From: CAZGVW01 sp964529265
Lineage (GTDB): Bacteria > Planctomycetota > Phycisphaerae > Phycisphaerales > UBA1924
Assembly: GCA_964529265.1 (NCBI GenBank)
Contig: CAZGVW010000072.1
Coordinates: 1 to 28,971 of the forward strand
Reading direction: 5' to 3'
Length of the DNA stretch: 28,971 nucleotides
Shown here: positions 25,090-28,971 of the stretch, piece by piece
How the letters are laid out: every line of letters starts with the position of its first letter
How positions within the stretch are numbered: the stretch's first letter is position 1
Notes under the pieces: model-generated
Seen by the model: the letters and a program-made list of their open reading frames with translations, nothing else
What the model was told of the DNA's origin: nothing
Databases searched by the model: none
Translations under genes and position numbers: made by a program

Positions 25090-25788
25090 GTGACGGATCA
25101 CGCGACGCGACCCCAGCCAATGTCCGCGCCGGAGCCCGCGCCCCCGCGGCCCATCCCCGCGTGGCGATCGTCTCGCGCGTGGGCCACGCTGCTCATCGTC
25201 GCCGTCCTCGGCGTCGCCCTCGATCTCTGGACCAAGTGGCTCGCCTTCCAGCGCATCGCCGGACGACCCGTCATCGTCGATCGCGAACGCGTGCTCGCGG
25301 GTGGTCTGCGCGACATCGTTCCGCCGCACGAACCCGTGCAGGTCGTTCCATACGCGCTCGATCTCACACTCGTCCTGAACCCCGGCGCCGTCTTCGGCGT
25401 CGGCCCCGGCCGCCGCTGGTTTTTCATCGTCTTCACCATGCTCGCCATGTCCTTCGGCGTGTGGATCTTCGCCACGTGGACCCACGCCCGCGCCCGTTGG
25501 GCGCACATCGGGATCGGCCTTGTCCTTGCCGGCGGCCTCGGCAACCTCTACGACCGACTCCGTTTCGGCTGCGTGCGCGACTTCCTCCGTCCGCTCCCCG
25601 ACGTCCACCTCCCCTTCGGCCTCTCCTGGCCCGGAGGCGCCACCGATATCTGGCCCTGGGTCAGCAACGTCGCCGACGCCCTCCTCCTCATCGGCATCGG
25701 CATCCTCATCATCACGCTCTGGCGCGGCGAAGATCGATCGCGCGCGAGTTCGCGCGCCGGCGGCGATCCGCCCGTCCCGCATGGCTGA
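25090..25788 (+). CDS. lspA: Lipoprotein signal peptidase (signal peptidase II)
   Basis: This 232-residue aspartyl protease of the inner membrane cuts lipoprotein signal peptides. Four membrane helices are visible. Motifs are DLWTKW (about 45-50), LNPGAVFGV (about 96-104), GGLGNLYDRLRFGCVRDFL (about 148-166) and NVADALLLIG (193 on). The catalytic pair is expected at D164 and D196, both present. An insert of about 25 residues after the first helix and a Pro-rich N-terminus make it longer than the usual 160-170 residues. The start is GTG 25090 or ATG 25120 and neither has a clear ribosome site. It follows the DksA-like gene by 42 nt and may be cotranscribed, as dksA-like and lspA genes often are. 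Confidence 0.93.
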   Translation: MTDHATRPQPMSAPEPAPPRPIPAWRSSRAWATLLIVAVLGVALDLWTKWLAFQRIAGRPVIVDRERVLAGGLRDIVPPHEPVQVVPYALDLTLVLNPGAVFGVGPGRRWFFIVFTMLAMSFGVWIFATWTHARARWAHIGIGLVLAGGLGNLYDRLRFGCVRDFLRPLPDVHLPFGLSWPGGATDIWPWVSNVADALLLIGIGILIITLWRGEDRSRASSRAGGDPPVPHG

Positions 25789-25811
25789 TCCTGCACACAC
25801 GGGGTGCTGAA

Positions 25812-25823
25812 GTGTTCGAACAC
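25812..25823. repeat. 12-bp perfect palindrome over a start codon
   Basis: GTGTTCGAACAC includes the GTG start of the next gene. It could be an operator site, but no second copy was noticed nearby. Confidence 0.4.
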
Positions 25824-26192
25824 CGCTCAGAGCCCGTCATCTCGCGCCCCAGATTCCTCAAACGCCTCGCGATCGCGCTCCTGCTCTCAGCCGGCCTCAT
25901 CGCGCTCTCGCTCCTGGTCGGCGCCATCGGCTATCGCGTCACCGAAGGCATGTCCTGGCTCGATGCCCTCCTCAACGCCACCATGATCCTCACCGGCATG
26001 GGCCCCGTGAGTGATCTGCGCACCGAAGACGGCAAAGTCTTCGCCATGCTCTACGCCCTCTTCTCCGGCGTCGTCTTCCTCTCCGTCGCCGCGGTCCTCC
26101 TCGCCCCGGTCGCGCACCGCCTCCTCCATCGCCTCCACCTCGATAGCGAAGAATCCGTGGAAGCCGAGCCCCCGGCCTTCCCCCGCAGGTGA
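25812..26192 (+). CDS. Small two-helix membrane protein resembling a potassium-channel pore module
   Basis: This 126-residue protein has a first helix at about 20-41 (AIALLLSAGLIALSLLVGAIGY). A short amphipathic segment follows (WLDALLNATMILTGMGPV, about 47-64), then a polar turn (DLRTEDGK) and a second helix at about 76-95 (AMLYALFSGVVFLSVAAVLL). The end is His/Arg-rich and charged. The helix, pore-loop, helix order is that of 2TM potassium channels, but the filter TVGYG is replaced by LTGMGP, so K+ selectivity is doubtful. The GTG at 25812 is the likeliest start and has no clear ribosome site. It lies 23 nt after lspA. An in-frame GTGA at its end could couple to the AraC gene. Confidence 0.68.
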   Translation: MFEHRSEPVISRPRFLKRLAIALLLSAGLIALSLLVGAIGYRVTEGMSWLDALLNATMILTGMGPVSDLRTEDGKVFAMLYALFSGVVFLSVAAVLLAPVAHRLLHRLHLDSEESVEAEPPAFPRR

Positions 26193-26227
26193 GCAATCCC
26201 GATCAAGCACCCGCCTCCCCCGCCCCG

Positions 26228-26233
26228 CATACT
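26228..26233 (+). promoter_or_regulatory. -10-like hexamer of the AraC-family gene, leaderless type
   Basis: CATACT ends 6 nt before the ATG at 26240. It supports this ATG over the GTG at 26189 that overlaps the upstream stop. Confidence 0.4.
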
Positions 26234-26239
26234 GCGGAC

Positions 26240-27142
26240 ATGCTTGAGAACGAGGCCCCACGCACCACCGCCGAGGACTACCAGGAGCGCATCCTCCGCG
26301 CCTGCCGCGAGATCGAGCAGCGCCTCGACGAGGACATCCCCCTCGACGAACTCGCCCGCCTCGCCCACTTCTCCCCCTTTCACTTCCACCGCATCTTCCG
26401 CGGCTTCACGGGCGAGACCGTCCGCGAGCACGCACGCCGCCTCCGCCTCGAGCGCGCCGCCCACCGCCTCACCCGCGGCGACGACGACATCCTCACCATC
26501 GCCCTCGACTCCGGTTACGACTCGCACGAAGCCTTCACCCGCGCCTTCGCGCGCCGGTTCGGCGAGCCCCCCTCCGTCTTCCGGTCGGAGCGCCGCGCCA
26601 TCCTCGCCCCCGCCCCCGCCCCCGGCGCCCCAGATGCGCCCGGCAACCCGCAGCAAAGGAGCCAAGCCATGGAGATCCGCATCGCCACGCTCCCCGCCCG
26701 CCACGTCGCTTATGTGCGCCACGTCGGCCCGTACAACCAGGTCGGCGACGCTTGGAAGGCCCTCATGAAGTGGGGCTGGTCAAAGATGATGTTCGGCAAG
26801 CCCGACACGTTCGGCCTCTGCTACGACGACGCCGATGTCACCGATGCGTCGCACTGCCGCTACGACGCCTGCATAGTCGTTGACGAGAAAACAAAGCCCA
26901 AAGCCCCCGTCGCCCTTCAGGACCTCCCCGCGGCATCCTTCGCCGTCGCCACACACAACGGCCCCTACGACCGCATCAGCGAAACCTACGCCGCCCTCTT
27001 CGCCGCCGTCGCCTCGCGCGAGATCGCCGGCCGCCGCTGGCGCCTCGGCGATCCGCCCTCCCTCGAGAAGTACCTCAACGACCCCCGCAAAACGAAGCCG
27101 GAGGATCTCGTCACCGAGGTCATGGTCCACGTCGAAGCCTGA
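26240..27142 (+). CDS. AraC-family transcriptional regulator with GyrI-like ligand domain
   Basis: This protein of about 300 residues has an N-terminal AraC DNA-binding domain with two helix-turn-helices: PLDELARLAHFSPFHFHRIF (about 34-53), and ILTIALDSGYDSHEAFTRAF with ARRFGEPPSVFR (about 84-117). A Pro/Ala linker leads to a GyrI-like effector domain (MEIRIATLPARHVAYVRHVG, then the FGLCYDDADVTDASHCRYDA region and a glutamate/aspartate-lined end), the type that binds small cationic or aromatic compounds, as in Rob and BmrR relatives. The ATG at 26240 is preferred. A GTG at 26189 overlapping the previous stop is possible and adds 17 residues. No efflux gene is next to it, so its targets are unknown. 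It converges with the PD40 gene with 29 nt between stops. Confidence 0.9.
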   Translation: MLENEAPRTTAEDYQERILRACREIEQRLDEDIPLDELARLAHFSPFHFHRIFRGFTGETVREHARRLRLERAAHRLTRGDDDILTIALDSGYDSHEAFTRAFARRFGEPPSVFRSERRAILAPAPAPGAPDAPGNPQQRSQAMEIRIATLPARHVAYVRHVGPYNQVGDAWKALMKWGWSKMMFGKPDTFGLCYDDADVTDASHCRYDACIVVDEKTKPKAPVALQDLPAASFAVATHNGPYDRISETYAALFAAVASREIAGRRWRLGDPPSLEKYLNDPRKTKPEDLVTEVMVHVEA

Positions 27143-27171
27143 TCACCCGCATCCGGTGACCTCCTTCGACC

Positions 27172-28083
27172 TCACGCGTCCGGCACGGGGCCCGTCAGAA
27201 TGCCCGCGTTCTCCTGCGGGCTGTCGTCCGTGTACCGCGTGAACACAAGCCACTTCCCGTTCGGCGAGAACGCCGGCTGCCGGTCATACCCCGGCGGATC
27301 GCGGAACAACTCCCGCGCCCCGCTCCCATCCGCGTTCATCACCCAGATGCTCGACCTGTTCCCGTGCCGCAACTGCGCATACGCGATCCGGCGGCCATCC
27401 GGCGACCACACCGGCCAGCCGTCGTAGTGCGGCGAGTTCGTCAGGTTCCGCGCCCCGCTTCCGTCCGCGTTCATCACGAAGACCTCGTTGTTCCCCTCCA
27501 CGACGCGCCGCAGCACGATCCGCGCCCCATCCGGCGACCACGAGGCATACGTATCCACCTCCGGCCCCGAGGTGACGCGTCGCACATCCGACCCGTCCGC
27601 GTTCATCGTGTACACATCGAAGTCCGCCGCATCGGTGTTGCCGCGGTTCGAACTGAACATGATCCGCGCCCCGTCCGCCGACCAGAACGGATGAATGTCC
27701 GCCCCGGCGTTCCTCGAAATGTTCACAAGGTCCGTGCCCGCCGCCGAGCAGATGTACACCTCCCGGTTCCCATCCCGCTCCGAAACGAACGCGATCCGCG
27801 CCCCGTCCGGGGAATACACCGGCGTGATGTCGTTCGCCGCGCTCTCGATGACCTTCCGCAGCCCCGTCCCGTCGCTCCCGGACGCATAGATGTCGTAGTC
27901 GCCGTCCGCGTTCGATTGAAAGACGATCGTCTTCCCGTCCGGCGCCCACGCCGCATACGCATTCACGATGCACACCGGCCGGATCAGCCGGGCGCCGCCG
28001 GGCAGCGCCGCGTGCTGCGCATCAGCCACGGAAACCGCCGAAGCCGCGGCCAGCGAAAGAACCAGAACACGACATGCATGCAT
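27172..28083 (-). CDS. Secreted PD40/TolB-like beta-propeller protein
   Basis: This 303-residue exported protein has a signal peptide (about 1-21, VLVLSLAAASAVSVADA). About six WD40-like PD40 repeats follow, with the core (F/W)SPDGxxIxF: AWAPDGKTIVF, VYSPDGARIAF, FWSADGARIMF, SWSPDGARIVL, VWSPDGRRIAY and FSPNGKWLVF. Between them is the repeated MNADGSGAR or MNADGSDVR. The fold is that of the TolB propeller, but the TolB N-terminal domain is absent and no Tol/Pal gene is near, so it is not called tolB. GGAGG lies 5 nt before the ATG at 28083. The frame is open upstream to 28260, but that part is Arg-rich and not signal-like. Confidence 0.9.
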   Translation of the reverse strand: MHACRVLVLSLAAASAVSVADAQHAALPGGARLIRPVCIVNAYAAWAPDGKTIVFQSNADGDYDIYASGSDGTGLRKVIESAANDITPVYSPDGARIAFVSERDGNREVYICSAAGTDLVNISRNAGADIHPFWSADGARIMFSSNRGNTDAADFDVYTMNADGSDVRRVTSGPEVDTYASWSPDGARIVLRRVVEGNNEVFVMNADGSGARNLTNSPHYDGWPVWSPDGRRIAYAQLRHGNRSSIWVMNADGSGARELFRDPPGYDRQPAFSPNGKWLVFTRYTDDSPQENAGILTGPVPDA

Positions 28084-28224
28084 GCGAACCTCCACAAGAC
28101 GCGTGCAACTCCGCGCAGATTTGCGCACCGACCGCCGGCGCCGCCCCCGCGTGCGATCCCTACCGGCGCCGTGCGCTATGGTGGCGCCATTGCTGTGGGG
28201 TAGGCCCGCGGGTGTCAAGTCTTC

Positions 28225-28338
28225 AGGCCGTTTCAACGGCCTTGCTCGCTTGTAGGCCACGGCTTCAGCCGGGGTCCGGCGCCGGATTCTCGGGCCTCAA
28301 GCCCGTTTCAACGGGCTTCCCCGTCCGTCGCTTCAGCG
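28225..28338. repeat. REP-like cluster of four hairpins in two imperfect units
   Basis: Two units alternate a long and a short hairpin: AGGCCGTT-TC-AACGGCCT (28225-28242) with CGGCT-TC-AGCCG (28260-28271), and AAGCCCGTT-TC-AACGGGCTT (28299-28318) with CGCT-TC-AGCG (28329-28338). All four have TC at the tip, and the stems covary between units. The cluster sits in the 314-bp gap (28084-28397) upstream of the PD40 gene. The rest of the gap shows nothing clear. It resembles REP/BIME elements dispersed by RAYT transposases. Confidence 0.68.
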
Positions 28339-28397
28339 GTGTGGCGGTTCGGTTCACGGCGTTGAGTGCCGCATCCGCGCGTGAACGCAGCGTGGCC

Positions 28398-28971
28398 ATG
28401 GAGTTCACCGCGGTGCGCGCGCCGTCGCGCCCCGTCATCGTCCCGGCGCCCGAACCGAGGGAGAACGCGGGTCTGCTCGCCGATCTTCTCGCGAGCGAGG
28501 CCGCGTCGGCTTCCGCCGGCCCCGTCTCCGGATCGCGACCGCTCGGCCCGCCATGCGTCGGCTGCGGCGAGCGGCTCACCCCCGGTGCAGTCATCTGCAC
28601 CAACTGCGGCTTCAACTCGGCCTCCGGGAAGTCGGTTCGCACGAAAGTGCGCAAGGCTGACGATGGCAAAGCCCTCAAGGCCGCCGCCACCGTCGGCGCC
28701 GCGGCCGCTTCCCCCGTCATCTCGCTCATCGGCGCCACAATCGGCGCGGCGATCGGCGGAGCCGCCTGGGTCGCAGTCGCCTATTTCTTCCACTATGAAC
28801 TCGCCTACATCGCATGGCTTCTCGGCGCCGCAACTGGCATGGGCGCCACCGTCGCCGTAGGGACCAGTGGCGGCGGCGGCGGGGGCGCCGGGGCCCACGC
28901 CCCGTCAGGGGCCCCGGTGGCCAAAATAGCCTGCCCCATGGCCCCCGGCTCACTGCTTATAGAGGAAAAAG
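28398..28971 (+). CDS. Zinc-ribbon membrane protein, 3'-truncated by the window end
   Basis: The frame is open from ATG 28398 to the last base (191 codons, no stop). After an Ala/Pro/Ser-rich N-terminus, residues 53-70 form a zinc ribbon, CVGCGERLTPGAVICTNC, with cysteines 53, 56, 67 and 70. A basic linker (SGKSVRTKVRKADDGKALK) leads to two hydrophobic segments (about 103-127 and 130-151). A Gly-rich run and the stretch KIACPMAPGSLLIEEK precede the edge. The zinc ribbon plus membrane layout is known from planctomycete hypotheticals, but the function is unknown. No ribosome site is visible before the ATG, so the start is uncertain. Codon use fits the neighbours. Confidence 0.68.
   Translation, partial: MEFTAVRAPSRPVIVPAPEPRENAGLLADLLASEAASASAGPVSGSRPLGPPCVGCGERLTPGAVICTNCGFNSASGKSVRTKVRKADDGKALKAAATVGAAAASPVISLIGATIGAAIGGAAWVAVAYFFHYELAYIAWLLGAATGMGATVAVGTSGGGGGGAGAHAPSGAPVAKIACPMAPGSLLIEEK

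Noticed and set aside
27172..28083. Calling the PD40 protein TolB
   Set aside because: It lacks the TolB N-terminal domain, and no tolA/Q/R or pal is nearby. Only the propeller is shared.
28225..28338. A CRISPR array, because GTTTCAAC occurs twice
   Set aside because: The repeats are only 16-20 nt, are palindromic, differ from each other and occur twice. There are no regular spacers or cas genes.

Overview
The window is GC-rich, densely coding chromosomal DNA. It looks like a planctomycete of the Phycisphaerae/Phycisphaerales type. The pointers are a C-terminal VPLPTG-hydrophobic-RRRR (PEP-CTERM-like) sorting tail, a degenerate dockerin-like pair inside a secreted FG-GAP protein, a DksA/TraR-like protein with eroded zinc cysteines and a Lys/Ala/Pro tail, squalene-hopene cyclase, and several proteins of kinds I associate only with planctomycetes. 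This assignment is an inference from gene style, not from a marker gene. No rRNA, tRNA, transposase, prophage or CRISPR array was seen.

Layout. Positions 1-6580 hold a plus-strand operon: an SPFH/HflK-like membrane protein, an ABC ATPase, a large ABC permease that overlaps it by 4 nt, and a membrane-anchored helical-repeat protein. This is the best candidate for an uncharacterised multi-gene machine here. Positions 6675-8894 encode squalene-hopene cyclase. Two small minus-strand genes follow: a conserved-looking hypothetical and a stand-alone MshEN-type protein. Next come a gap of about 540 bp, the magnesium transporter MgtE, a membrane-anchored coiled-coil protein, a LpxL/HtrB-type acyltransferase and a 118-aa hypothetical. 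From 15053 to 20145 lies a carboxylate/acyl-CoA section: PrpB (methylisocitrate lyase) and a PrpD-family dehydratase on the minus strand, separated by a plus-strand PEP-CTERM-like protein with its own terminator, then a divergent thiolase. Positions 20282-28083 hold a secreted FG-GAP/ASPIC protein, ProC, AccA, the DksA-like protein behind a structured leader, LspA, a tiny two-helix pore-loop protein, an AraC-GyrI regulator and a secreted PD40 beta-propeller. The window ends with a REP-like hairpin cluster and a zinc-ribbon membrane protein that runs off the edge.

How it fits together. Most single genes are housekeeping (lipid precursor supply, hopanoids, lipoprotein processing, proline, Mg2+). 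PrpB, PrpD and thiolase suggest propionyl-/acetyl-CoA turnover, but no methylcitrate synthase is present. A recurring signal is a -10-like hexamer ending 6-7 nt before the start codon at four genes (9318 minus, 10410 plus, 16027 minus, 26240 plus), which suggests leaderless transcription. Two convincing intrinsic terminators lie at 17084-17113 and 23956-23975.
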